From: Clostridiales bacterium | GTDB lineage: Bacteria; Bacillota; Clostridia; Oscillospirales; Oscillospiraceae | Assembly (NCBI GenBank): GCA_019415645.1 | Contig: DXYV01000044.1 | Coordinates: 1-8,260, forward strand | DNA length: 8,260 bases | Direction of reading: 5' to 3' | Part shown: in pieces, positions 1 to 7,290 of the stretch | Layout of the letters: each line of letters begins with the position of its first letter | Numbering within the stretch: position 1 is the first letter of the stretch | Notes under the pieces: generated by a model | What the model was told of the DNA's origin: nothing | Databases searched by the model: none | The model's input: the letters and a program-made list of their open reading frames with translations, nothing else | Position numbers and translations under genes: made by a program

Positions 1-1880
1 GAGATGACCTTCATCAGCCGGGCGGGGGAGTCCTCCAGGGGGGCAGAGGAGGCCGACCGCTTCAAAAACCGCCACACAGCCACAAAATCCTCTCGTTCGG
101 GCAGAAGTGTGGCCGCCTCCCGGACGGTGAGCGGGGCGCCCCGACGCAGTTTTTCGTACAGCTGGCGCTCGGCCTGGGCCCGGGTGAGGGCGGGACGCAG
201 GTCGCACAGCTGAAGCTGGACCGTCCGGCTGCCCCGGTATTCGTTGATCTGGGGGGTAAACGCCACGTCGATGCGGTCGCCGGGGACGATGCCGGCTCCC
301 GCGCAGGTGGCGGAGAAAAAGATCGCGTCCAGCAGCTTTCCATCGCTGCGCAGCTTGAGCTTGAGGTGCCGACCACCGCCCACATCAGAGCAGGCGGCCA
401 CAGTGACGCCGGTCAGGGCAAAGACCGGCTTGGGATTGCCCGCACCGAAGGGCTCCAGTTCAGAGAGCGCCTCCACGGACCGGCAGGTCAGGGCGGAGCC
501 GTCCTCCAGAAACGCATCTACCTCCAGCACGGAGACCATGGGCGCGCCGCCGGCATAGGCGGAGACCAGCGCGTCCATCCGGGCCTTGAAGGCGGGGACC
601 TGCTCCTCCCGGATGGTAAAGCCGGCGGCCAACTCATGGCCGCCGTAGCCTTCCAGCAGGTCGGCGCACTGCTCCAGGGCGGCGAACAGGTTGAAGCCGC
701 CGAAGGAGCGGCAGGAGCCCTTGCCCTTGCCGTGGTCCAGGCAGATCATAAACGCCGGGCAGGCATACTTTTCCGTCAGCCGGGAGGCCACGATGCCCAC
801 CACGCCCTGGTGCCAGCCCTCTCCGGCCAGCACGATGCACGGCGCGGCCAGGTCGGGGTTGCGCTCCAGGACGGAGACACACTGCTCGTAGATGCCCAGT
901 TCGATCTCCTGCCGCTGGCGGTTGAGCTGGCACAGCTCGTCGGCCAGCGCCATGCCCCGGATGGGGTCGTCGGTGAGCAGCAGCTCCAGGGCCACCTCGG
1001 CCCGTTCCATGCGTCCGGCGGCGTTGATGCGGGGGGCCAGGCCGTAGCCGATGGTGACGGCGGAGATGGGCTTCTCGTCGGAGCCGGTCTCCCGCAGCAG
1101 GGCGGCCAGGCCAGGCCGGTCGGTATGGGGGAGCAGAGCCAGGCCCATACGGACGATGGAGCGGTTTTCATCGGTGAGCTGCATCACGTCCGCCACGGTG
1201 CCGATGGCGGCCAGGGGCGCGTAGCGCCGCAGCACGGCGGGGCGCTGGTCCGGGGGCGTCAGGGCCATGACCAGCTTGAGGGCGACCCCTACACCGGCCA
1301 GCTCCTTAAAGGGGTAGGGGCAGTCGGCCCGGCGGGGGTCCACCACAGCGGTTGCGTCGGGCAGCACGCTTTTGCAGCGGTGGTGGTCGGTAATAACCAC
1401 GTCCAGGCCCAGAGCCCGGGCACAGTTGACCTCCTCCACGGCGGTGATACCGCAGTCCACGGTGACGATCAGCCGCACCCCGGCCTTGGCCAGGCGTTCC
1501 ACGGCGGCGGGATTGAGGCCGTAGCCCTCCTCGATGCGGTCAGGAATGTAGGCGACCACCTGGCCGCCCCGACCACGGAGATATTCGGTAAGCAGGGCGG
1601 TGGAGGTGATGCCGTCCACGTCGTAGTCGCCGTAAACGGCGATGGGTTCGTGCTCCGCCAGTGCCCGGGAGACCCGCGCGGCGGCCCGGTCCATGTCCCG
1701 CAGCAGCAGCGGATCATGGAAACGCTCCTCCCCGTCGGCCAGAAATGCGGCGGCCTTCTGCGGGGTGTCCAGCCCGCGGGCGCACAGCACAGCGGCGCAC
1801 AGCGGGGAAATTCCCGCGCGCGTCATATCCTGCGGGTCCGGCTGCCGGCCGCCCCGCAGGTTCCACTGTTGAAATTTCAT
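1..1880 (-). CDS. recJ: RecJ single-stranded-DNA-specific 5'-3' exonuclease (C-terminus outside window)
   Basis: DHH-family nuclease that degrades single-stranded DNA 5' to 3' in recombination and mismatch or base-excision repair, in the cytoplasm. Reading from ATG at 1880, 626 codons are open to the window edge with no stop. Visible motifs: DYDVDGITS (residues 85-93), TVDCGI with Asp142, TDHH (164-167) and the APRINAAGRM segment (about 282-291), all part of the DHH catalytic core that binds Mn2+. The DHHA1 substrate-binding motif GYGGHELAAGF lies at about 411-421, followed by an OB-like region ending near 'QINEYRGSRTVQLQL'. E. coli RecJ is about 577 residues, whereas Firmicute proteins are longer, so a C-terminal extension continues off the left edge. 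The start is supported by GAGGAA (1887-1892) eight bases upstream and by a consensus promoter. The gene is separated from its upstream neighbour by a hairpin, so it probably starts its own transcript. No frameshift was seen in the parts I translated codon by codon. Confidence 0.96.
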   Translation of the reverse strand, partial: MKFQQWNLRGGRQPDPQDMTRAGISPLCAAVLCARGLDTPQKAAAFLADGEERFHDPLLLRDMDRAAARVSRALAEHEPIAVYGDYDVDGITSTALLTEYLRGRGGQVVAYIPDRIEEGYGLNPAAVERLAKAGVRLIVTVDCGITAVEEVNCARALGLDVVITDHHRCKSVLPDATAVVDPRRADCPYPFKELAGVGVALKLVMALTPPDQRPAVLRRYAPLAAIGTVADVMQLTDENRSIVRMGLALLPHTDRPGLAALLRETGSDEKPISAVTIGYGLAPRINAAGRMERAEVALELLLTDDPIRGMALADELCQLNRQRQEIELGIYEQCVSVLERNPDLAAPCIVLAGEGWHQGVVGIVASRLTEKYACPAFMICLDHGKGKGSCRSFGGFNLFAALEQCADLLEGYGGHELAAGFTIREEQVPAFKARMDALVSAYAGGAPMVSVLEVDAFLEDGSALTCRSVEALSELEPFGAGNPKPVFALTGVTVAACSDVGGGRHLKLKLRSDGKLLDAIFFSATCAGAGIVPGDRIDVAFTPQINEYRGSRTVQLQLCDLRPALTRAQAERQLYEKLRRGAPLTVREAATLLPEREDFVAVWRFLKRSASSAPLEDSPARLMKVI

Positions 1881-1895
1881 ATCTGGTTCCTCGAA

Positions 1896-1910
1896 AAGAT
1901 AAATTATCTT
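1896..1910. promoter_or_regulatory. Perfect 7-1-7 palindrome at the recJ start site (possible operator)
   Basis: AAGATAA-A-TTATCTT is a perfect inverted repeat with a one-base centre. It lies just downstream of the recJ -10 box (1913-1918), so it covers the expected transcription start, and it ends four bases before the GAGGAA ribosome site. Position and symmetry fit a repressor operator. The cognate protein is unknown, and it does not match the SOS box or the marR palindrome in this window. A chance AT-rich palindrome is possible. Confidence 0.4.
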
Positions 1911-1912
1911 CT

Positions 1913-1941
1913 ATTATATCAAAAAGACGGAGAGATTGCAA
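1913..1941 (-). promoter_or_regulatory. recJ promoter (sigma-A type)
   Basis: On the minus strand, TTGCAA (1936-1941) and a perfect TATAAT (1913-1918) are separated by exactly 17 bases. The -10 lies 33 bases before the recJ ATG, in an AT-rich pocket within otherwise GC-rich DNA. Confidence 0.8.
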
Positions 1942-1965
1942 AACCTATTTCGTCTGCGCGGAAAA

Positions 1966-2000
1966 GACGCAGGGCCCGCCTCCCAATGGGGAGACGGGCC
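1966..2000 (-). terminator. Hairpin after the HTH-SOR gene (probable terminator)
   Basis: A 12-bp stem (1973-1984 with 1989-2000, loop 1985-1988) contains one G-U pair when read as minus-strand RNA. It starts 22 bases after the stop of the HTH-superoxide reductase gene. The T-rich stretch (TCTTTT) begins only about five bases past the stem, so it is not a textbook intrinsic terminator. It still separates this gene from the recJ promoter. Confidence 0.55.
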
Positions 2001-2022
2001 TCCATATGCAGGGGCGCGGCGC

Positions 2023-2607
2023 TCAGACCCGGATACAGAACAGGCCGTGCCGGTTACAGTAGGCGTACAAAAAACCGGGACCCTTTTTCCGGAAGCGGAC
2101 GGAGACGTCCTGCTCCGGATAGAGCTTGGCCAGTTCGGCGCAGTCCGTAGTCACATAGGCCACAAAGGAGATGGAGTGGGCCTTGGTCATGGGGTGGCCC
2201 GGCATGGTGACATAATACTCGTGGTCCACGGTCTCCAGTGTAAGGGGATGCGCCTGATCGCAGGGCTCGGCCTCCAGTCGGGGCAGGGTGATTCCGCAGC
2301 AGGAGAAGGAGCCCTGGCCCACCGACGTGATGACGTTGCCGCAGATGGGGCAGACATAAAAATTCAACTTCTTCAGATTGGCGGCACGGTTCTGGTTCTC
2401 CTGAAGATCCCCGGTCAGCAGCTCCGCGATGGACACGCCCAGGGCCTGGGCCAGGCTGTCCAGAATGCCCACGTCGGGCAGCCCGCGGGCAGTCTCCCAC
2501 TTGGATACCGCCTTGTCGCTGACGCCGATCCGGTCCGCCAGCTCCCGCTGGGTCAGCCCGCGTTTTTCCCGCAGAGATTTGATGACGGCGGCGGTCACAT
2601 AACTCAT
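2023..2607 (-). CDS. XRE-family HTH protein fused to desulforedoxin-superoxide reductase module
   Basis: A 194-residue protein in three parts. Residues about 6-65 form an XRE/Cro helix-turn-helix (LTQRELADRIGVSDKAVSKWE). Residues 82-108 form a desulforedoxin-like iron knuckle with Cys86, Cys89, Cys103 and Cys104. Residues about 118-194 form a superoxide-reductase (neelaredoxin) domain: His120, HPM with His138, His144, and YCNRHGLF with Cys184 and His187. These match the four-His one-Cys iron site of desulfoferrodoxin, including the 6- and 3-residue spacings. The known family converts superoxide to peroxide in anaerobes. The usual Glu-Lys before the first His is Gln118-Ala119 here. I chose the start at 2607 because AGAGGTGA lies just upstream; the frame also runs further upstream with no ribosome site. 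I infer a redox- or superoxide-responsive regulator, possibly autoregulated. Loss of enzyme activity is possible but unproven. The gene appears monocistronic. Confidence 0.88.
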   Translation of the reverse strand: MSYVTAAVIKSLREKRGLTQRELADRIGVSDKAVSKWETARGLPDVGILDSLAQALGVSIAELLTGDLQENQNRAANLKKLNFYVCPICGNVITSVGQGSFSCCGITLPRLEAEPCDQAHPLTLETVDHEYYVTMPGHPMTKAHSISFVAYVTTDCAELAKLYPEQDVSVRFRKKGPGFLYAYCNRHGLFCIRV

Positions 2608-2626
2608 AACATCACCTCTTAGGTTT

Positions 2627-2644
2627 GGATACCGATAGGATACC
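2627..2644. repeat. Tandem GGATACC heptamers, 11-bp period, at the HTH-SOR promoter
   Basis: GGATACC occurs at 2627-2633 and again at 2638-2644, one helical turn apart. The second copy overlaps the predicted -10 and the first falls at the expected transcription start. This suits cooperative binding of a repressor on one DNA face, plausibly the HTH protein encoded just downstream. Confidence 0.45.
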
Positions 2645-2665
2645 CGAATCCGGGACATCGGGCAA
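2637..2665 (-). promoter_or_regulatory. Predicted promoter of the HTH-SOR gene
   Basis: On the minus strand, TTGCCC (2660-2665) and TATCCT (2637-2642) are spaced by 17 bases. Each matches four of six consensus positions. The -10 is 29 bases before the ATG at 2607. It lies downstream of the exporter operon's terminator, which supports separate transcription. Confidence 0.5.
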
Positions 2666-2693
2666 CCTACGAAGGGTAGAGCGCCGGCGGTCC

Positions 2694-2735
2694 GGAACGA
2701 AAAGGCCCGGACCGCGTCCTGCGCGGCCCGGGCCT
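2694..2735 (-). terminator. Intrinsic terminator of the marR-ABC operon
   Basis: A 14-bp GC-rich stem pairs 2722-2735 with 2703-2716 around a five-base loop; the one irregular position becomes a G-U pair in minus-strand RNA. It is followed by TTTTCGTT. It starts 14 bases past the stop codon of the second ABC gene. No T-tract follows on the plus strand, so it acts on leftward transcripts. Confidence 0.85.
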
Positions 2736-2749
2736 GAGAGTCCGCGGGC

Positions 2750-4948
2750 TTATTCCAGCTCGAACTGTCCAGTATAAAGCTGATAGTAGCGCCCCTTCTG
2801 GGCCAGCAGTTCCTGGTGGTTGCCCTTCTCCAGAATCTCGCCATGCTCAATGACCACAATGCAGTCGGAATTGCGTACAGTGGACAGACGGTGGGCGATG
2901 ACGAACACGGTGCGGCCCTCCATCAGGGCGTCCATGCCCCGCTGGATATGCTGCTCGGTCCGGGTGTCGATGGAGGAGGTGGCCTCATCCAGAATCATGA
3001 CCGGGGGATCGGCCACAGCGGCCCGGGCGATGGCCAGCAGCTGGCGCTGGCCCTGGGACAGGTTGGTGCCGTCGCCGGTGATGACGGTGTTGTAGCCGTC
3101 GGGCAGGCGGCGGATGAAGCTGTCGGCATTGGCGGTGCGGGCCGCGGCGAAGCACTCCTCGTCCGTGGCGGTCAGACGGCCGTAGCGGATGTTCTCCAGC
3201 ACGGTGCCGGTGAACAGGTGGGTGTCCTGGAGCACGATGCCCAGGGAGGAGCGCAGGCTGTCCTTGGCGATGGCGCGCACGTCGATTCCATCGTAGGTGA
3301 TCATGCCGCCCTCAATCTCGTAGAAGCGGTTGATCAGGTTGGTAATGGTGGTCTTGCCCGCGCCGGTGGAGCCCACGAAGGCGATCTTCTGGCCAGGGTT
3401 GGCGTAGACCGACACGTTTTTCAGGATGCGCTTGTCGGGGACATAGGAGAAATCCACATGATTGAAGCGTACCGCACCCTTGAGTTCAGTCAGGCAGAAG
3501 TCCTCGCCAGGCACGTTGCGCACGGTGCCGCGGATGCGGTGCAGGCCCATGCTGCCGTCAGAATCGCGGTATTTCCAGGCCCAGCCGTGGCTGGACAGGG
3601 AGGCGTGGTCCGTGATCTCGGTCAGGGTGCCGTCTGCCGCCACCTGGACCCAGATACCCTGGGGGGAGTCCTCGCCGGGGGCCAGCAGCTTGAGCGCGCC
3701 GTTTTCCCGGACCGCCTGGCCCAGCTCGATAAGGTCGTCGCCATCCCCGAAAAAGACGGGGACCAGGACCATGGACGCGCTGCGGGGCACCTTCCAGGCC
3801 CAGTGGCTGGGATGGCCCTGGCCGGTAAAGGCCGAGAGGGTGCCGTTGGCATCCTTATCCGCCCCCACCAGTGTGACGGAGCCCTCGTCCAACTCAGGTT
3901 CAGAGTCCATCACATCGAAGATGCGCTCGGCGCCGGCCAGAGCGGAGAGAATGGTGGTCATCTGCATGGAGATCTGGTTCACCGGCTGGGTGATCTGACG
4001 ACAGTAGTTCAGGTAGGCGGCCAGACCGCCGATGTCAAAGCCGGACACGATGGCCAGGATGCCGCCGGCGGCGGCGGTGATGGCGTAGCCGACATTGGTG
4101 ATGTTGGCGGTGATGGGCATGACGCTGGAGGTATAAAAGGCGGCCTTGCTGGAGGACACCCGGTACTCCTCGTTGAGGGCACCGAACTGGGCCTTGGCCT
4201 GCTCCTCGTGGGTGAAGGCCTTGATGACCTTCATGCCCTCGATCATCTCCTGGATATCGCCATTGACAGCGCCCAGGGCGGCCTGCTGGCGGCCATAGTA
4301 GGTGCGGCCCAGGTTGCCCAGGATCTTGAATACGGTGAAAATGACGACCAGCATCACAATGGTGATGAGAAACAGAATGGGGCTGAGGTAGAGCATCATG
4401 ACCACGGTTCCGCCAAAGGAGAGCACAGCGGAGATCATCTGAATCAGCGACTGCTCCAGCGCCAGCTGGACGTTGTCCGCGTCGTTGGTGAAGCGGCTCA
4501 TCAGCTCGCCGTGGGTGTGGCGGTCAAAGTAGCTCAGGGGGAGCTCCTGGAGCTTGTCAAACAGGTCCTTGCGCAGGGCGTTGCAGCCCTTCTGGGCCAG
4601 CTGAGCCATGAGATTGGCCTGCCCGTAAACGCAGAGAGCGGTCAGGGCGTAGAGGGCAATCAGCTGAAGGCAGGAGCCCAGCAGAGAGGGAAGGGTGTTC
4701 TGCCCCTGGAGAAAGGCAGCCTCCAGATTGTTGAGAATAGGACGCATCATATAGGTAGCCGCTACATGGCCCAGGGAGGAGACGACAACGCAGACAGCTA
4801 CCAGCACCAGCAAGATGGGCCGCTTGGCCAGATAGGAAAACATCCGCAGGATGGTGCGCCCCAGGTTCTTGGGCCGCTCATATCCGCCGCGGGGGCCGCT
4901 GCCGGGTCCGGCGGGACCCTTAGGGGCCTTGATATTCTGATCAGCCAC
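2750..4948 (-). CDS. ABC exporter half-transporter, catalytic (consensus) subunit with long repeated linker
   Basis: A 732-residue type IV exporter half: Gly/Pro-rich N-terminus (1-27), six predicted membrane helices (about 44-330), then a C-terminal nucleotide-binding domain. The NBD has Walker A GSTGAGKTT (526-534), Q-loop Gln574, signature LSQGQ (630-634), Walker B MILDE with Glu655 and switch His686. The catalytic Glu and His are intact, while the signature is the non-canonical LSQGQ found in TM288-like subunits, so it should pair with a partner carrying the degenerate Walker B site. The start is GTG at 4948, overlapping the end of the upstream ABC gene by eight bases, with AAGGAG ahead, so translation is coupled. 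Residues about 357-487 form an extra linker with two WAWK copies, making the protein longer than the usual 580-620. By family, it pumps drugs, lipids or peptides out of the cell; the substrate cannot be told from sequence. Confidence 0.95.
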   Translation of the reverse strand: MADQNIKAPKGPAGPGSGPRGGYERPKNLGRTILRMFSYLAKRPILLVLVAVCVVVSSLGHVAATYMMRPILNNLEAAFLQGQNTLPSLLGSCLQLIALYALTALCVYGQANLMAQLAQKGCNALRKDLFDKLQELPLSYFDRHTHGELMSRFTNDADNVQLALEQSLIQMISAVLSFGGTVVMMLYLSPILFLITIVMLVVIFTVFKILGNLGRTYYGRQQAALGAVNGDIQEMIEGMKVIKAFTHEEQAKAQFGALNEEYRVSSSKAAFYTSSVMPITANITNVGYAITAAAGGILAIVSGFDIGGLAAYLNYCRQITQPVNQISMQMTTILSALAGAERIFDVMDSEPELDEGSVTLVGADKDANGTLSAFTGQGHPSHWAWKVPRSASMVLVPVFFGDGDDLIELGQAVRENGALKLLAPGEDSPQGIWVQVAADGTLTEITDHASLSSHGWAWKYRDSDGSMGLHRIRGTVRNVPGEDFCLTELKGAVRFNHVDFSYVPDKRILKNVSVYANPGQKIAFVGSTGAGKTTITNLINRFYEIEGGMITYDGIDVRAIAKDSLRSSLGIVLQDTHLFTGTVLENIRYGRLTATDEECFAAARTANADSFIRRLPDGYNTVITGDGTNLSQGQRQLLAIARAAVADPPVMILDEATSSIDTRTEQHIQRGMDALMEGRTVFVIAHRLSTVRNSDCIVVIEHGEILEKGNHQELLAQKGRYYQLYTGQFELE
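3572..3856 (-). repeat. Internal duplication in the ABC linker (two WAWK modules)
   Basis: Residues about 365-386 (3791-3856) and 436-459 (3572-3643) share the pattern D-x-x-G-T-L ... S-H-(G)-W-A-W-K. At DNA level on the plus strand both copies contain TTCCAGGCCCAG then TGGCTGG, with CCG inserted between in one copy, and both contain AGGGTGCCGT. This points to an old tandem duplication. About 50 unrelated residues lie between the copies. Confidence 0.65.
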
Positions 4949-6737
4949 GCTCGCTCACTCCTTCCTGCTGCGAATAGTAGATCTCCTGATAGATCTTGTT
5001 GGAGGCCATCAGCTCATCGTGAGTGCCCATACCGGCGATGGCGCCGTTGTCCAGCACCAGGATGGCGTCGGCGGAGCGCACCGAGGAGATGCGCTGGGCA
5101 ATGAGAATCACGGTGGTGTCCTTCAAATTCTGATGGAAGGACTCCCGGATGAGTCCCTCAGTGGTGGAGTCCACGGCAGAGGTGGAGTCGTCCAGAATCA
5201 GAATCGCCGGCTTGCGCAGCATGGCACGGGCGATGCACAGACGCTGCTTCTGACCGCCGGAGACGTTGACGCCGCCCTGTTCAATGTAAGTGTCGAAGCC
5301 CTTGGGGAAGGACTGGATGAAGTCGTAGGCCTGGGCGTCTTTGGCGGCCTGAATGATCTCCTCCTCGGTGGCGTTGTCGTTGCCCCAGAGAAGGTTCTCC
5401 CGGATGGTGCCCGAGAAGAGCACGTTGTTTTGCAGCACCATGCCCACCCGGTTGCGCAGATCGTCCAGGGGATATTCCCGCACATCCACGCCGTCCACCA
5501 GCACCTGGCCCTCGGTGGCGTCATAGAAGCGGGGGATGAGGTTGACCAGAGAGGATTTGCCGGTGCCGGTGCCGCCCACGATGGCCAGCACCTGGCCGGG
5601 CTGGGCGGTGAAGGACAGGTGGGAGAGGACGGCCTCGCCGGTGCCGGTGGCGTACTGGAAGCTCACATCCCGGAACTCCACCTTGCCGCGGGGCACGGGG
5701 AGCCAGCGGTCCTCCTCCCCGGCGGCGGGAACAAAGGGCTTGCCGTCCGCTCCAGCGGCCGGGCGGGCCTTCCGGGGACCGTCCTGAATGGCGGGCACGG
5801 TGTCCAGCACCTCGCAGATACGGTCGGAGCAGGCCTCGGCGCGGGTGTACTGCAGCAGAGCCATCGCCACCATCATCACCGAGAACAGGACCTGGAAGAT
5901 ATACTGGAGAATGGCCTGGAGACTGCCGATGTCCAGTCCGCCCACCAGGACCTGCTGGCCGCCGTTATACAGCACCAGCACCGTGGCCAGGGAAATGCCC
6001 ATCATCATAATGGGCTGCATCATGACGATGCGCAGCACCGCGTGCAGGCCGGCGGAGGTGAAGTCGTCGTTGGCGGTCTTGAATTTGGCGCGCTCAAAAT
6101 CTTCCCGAACAAAGGACTTGACCACGCGGATGGCCACCAGATTTTCCTGGACCTTCTCGTTGAGCAGGTCGATCTTTTCCTGCATGATCTCAAACAGCGG
6201 ATGGCACTTGACCATCAGGGTCACCACGCACACTGCCAGAATGGGCAGGATGATGACGATGATAGTGGCCAGGGAGGGCTTGATGTAGAAGGCCGCGATT
6301 AGCGCGCCCACCATCATCACAACAGCCCGGATCAGGATGCGCAGGCACATGACCGCCACGTTCTGGATGTTGGTCAGGTCGTTGGTCAGACGGGTGATGA
6401 GGGAGGCGGAGGAGAAGCGGTCGATGTCCGCGAAGGAGAACGTGCAGATCTGGTCGAACTCCGCCTTGCGCAGATTGGCGCCCAGTCCCTGGGCGGCAAA
6501 GGAGGCATACTTGGCGGACAGTCCGCCCGCCGTCATGGCCACGGCGCTGATGACCAGCATGAGCACGCCGTCCACCAGAATCACGTTCAGGTTGCTTTGC
6601 TGAATTCCGTCGTCGATGATGGATGCCATCAGCAGGGGGAGCAGCAGCTCGCACACGCTCTCCAGAAGCACCAGCAGGGGAGCCAGGATCGCGTAGCGCT
6701 TATAGGCGCCGATATAGGGGACCAGTCGTTTGATCAT
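4941..6737 (-). CDS. ABC exporter half-transporter, degenerate-site subunit
   Basis: A 598-residue half-transporter with six predicted membrane helices (about 17-40, 52-72, 131-151, 155-176, 240-258, 272-295) and a C-terminal NBD. The NBD has Walker A GGTGTGKSS (388-396), Q-loop Gln436, canonical signature VSGGQ (492-496), Walker B LILDD with Asp517 in place of the catalytic Glu, and Gln548 in place of the switch His. This is the degenerate half of heterodimeric exporters such as TM287/288 or LmrCD: it supplies a good signature to the partner's active site while its own ATP site hydrolyses poorly. The partner encoded next has the complementary pattern. The ATG at 6737 overlaps the marR stop by four bases (ATGA), with AAAGGA 12 bases upstream. 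It shares an operon with marR, which suggests inducible efflux of toxic compounds. The linker (about 319-350) is Pro/Ala/Gly-rich and short compared with its partner's. Confidence 0.95.
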   Translation of the reverse strand: MIKRLVPYIGAYKRYAILAPLLVLLESVCELLLPLLMASIIDDGIQQSNLNVILVDGVLMLVISAVAMTAGGLSAKYASFAAQGLGANLRKAEFDQICTFSFADIDRFSSASLITRLTNDLTNIQNVAVMCLRILIRAVVMMVGALIAAFYIKPSLATIIVIILPILAVCVVTLMVKCHPLFEIMQEKIDLLNEKVQENLVAIRVVKSFVREDFERAKFKTANDDFTSAGLHAVLRIVMMQPIMMMGISLATVLVLYNGGQQVLVGGLDIGSLQAILQYIFQVLFSVMMVAMALLQYTRAEACSDRICEVLDTVPAIQDGPRKARPAAGADGKPFVPAAGEEDRWLPVPRGKVEFRDVSFQYATGTGEAVLSHLSFTAQPGQVLAIVGGTGTGKSSLVNLIPRFYDATEGQVLVDGVDVREYPLDDLRNRVGMVLQNNVLFSGTIRENLLWGNDNATEEEIIQAAKDAQAYDFIQSFPKGFDTYIEQGGVNVSGGQKQRLCIARAMLRKPAILILDDSTSAVDSTTEGLIRESFHQNLKDTTVILIAQRISSVRSADAILVLDNGAIAGMGTHDELMASNKIYQEIYYSQQEGVSERG

Positions 6738-7234
6738 AAGAGCTTATCATCCTTTCGGGGGAGCGGCGGCGGGGGCGGACAGGGCGCGTCCTGGTCGCCG
6801 CCGATCTCATACAGATTATGCAGCATACGCAGATGGAAGCCGTTGAGCTGCTCGATTTCCGCGTCGGAAAAGCCGGAGAACATAAACTCATCCACTGTTT
6901 CAAACACATTGTGACTGGCGTCCAGCGCGGCCTTACCCTTTTCCGTGATGGTGATTTGGTTGCGCCGGCTGTCGGTCGGGTCGGTGCGGCGCGCCACATA
7001 GCCGTTGCGCTCCAAAGATTTCAGCGAGGTGGCGATGGTGGCCGCCGAGACGTGGAGCAGGTCGGCCAATTCCCGCTGAGAGGGGGTGCGTCCCGCGCTG
7101 CACTGGTCCCGCAGGGCCATGAGCAGACGGGGGGAGCCGATGTCCCCCAGGCCATTCTGAAACAACCCGGTCTGGACCGCGTTGTGATGAGCCCGGAATA
7201 GGGAGTGGAACACCATTCCGGAAGGAAATGCCAT
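6734..7234 (-). CDS. MarR-family transcriptional regulator of the exporter operon
   Basis: A 166-residue winged-helix regulator. The core SQRELADLLHVSAATIATSL (52-71) is the helix-turn-helix; SLERNGYVARR and the wing DPTDSRRNQITIT (85-97) are typical of MarR, followed by a C-terminal dimerisation helix. MarR proteins usually bind palindromes as dimers and release DNA when a small molecule or oxidant binds. I chose ATG 7234 because AAGGCGGGTGA lies just upstream. An ATG eleven codons earlier (7267) is in frame but has no ribosome site. The gene heads the operon, and its stop overlaps the start of the first ABC gene. A perfect palindrome sits at its promoter, so autorepression is likely. The tail is odd: five consecutive prolines (153-157) and then a charged end, outside the usual MarR fold. 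Confidence 0.92.
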   Translation of the reverse strand: MAFPSGMVFHSLFRAHHNAVQTGLFQNGLGDIGSPRLLMALRDQCSAGRTPSQRELADLLHVSAATIATSLKSLERNGYVARRTDPTDSRRNQITITEKGKAALDASHNVFETVDEFMFSGFSDAEIEQLNGFHLRMLHNLYEIGGDQDAPCPPPPPLPRKDDKLL

Positions 7235-7290
7235 AAAAATCACCCGCCTTTTTGCAAAACAAGTCATGGTCCAAATAAAAATAATTTGGG

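Noticed and set aside
366..2150. A 594-codon plus-strand open frame
   Set aside because: It lies antisense to recJ, has low-complexity Gly/His/Gln-rich sequence with no family motif, and results from the GC-rich codon bias of the opposite strand.
2608..2859. Longer N-terminus for the HTH-SOR protein
   Set aside because: The frame is open upstream, but this would cross the terminator and the end of the ABC gene. The start at 2607 has a good ribosome site and places the HTH at the N-terminus.
2816..5104. A 762-codon plus-strand open frame
   Set aside because: It is antisense to the catalytic ABC gene, Gly/Asp/His-rich, without domain motifs or a convincing ribosome site; the minus strand carries complete Walker motifs.
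5019..6302. A 427-codon plus-strand open frame
   Set aside because: It is antisense to the degenerate-site ABC gene, with repetitive His/Asp/Gly composition typical of a shadow frame.
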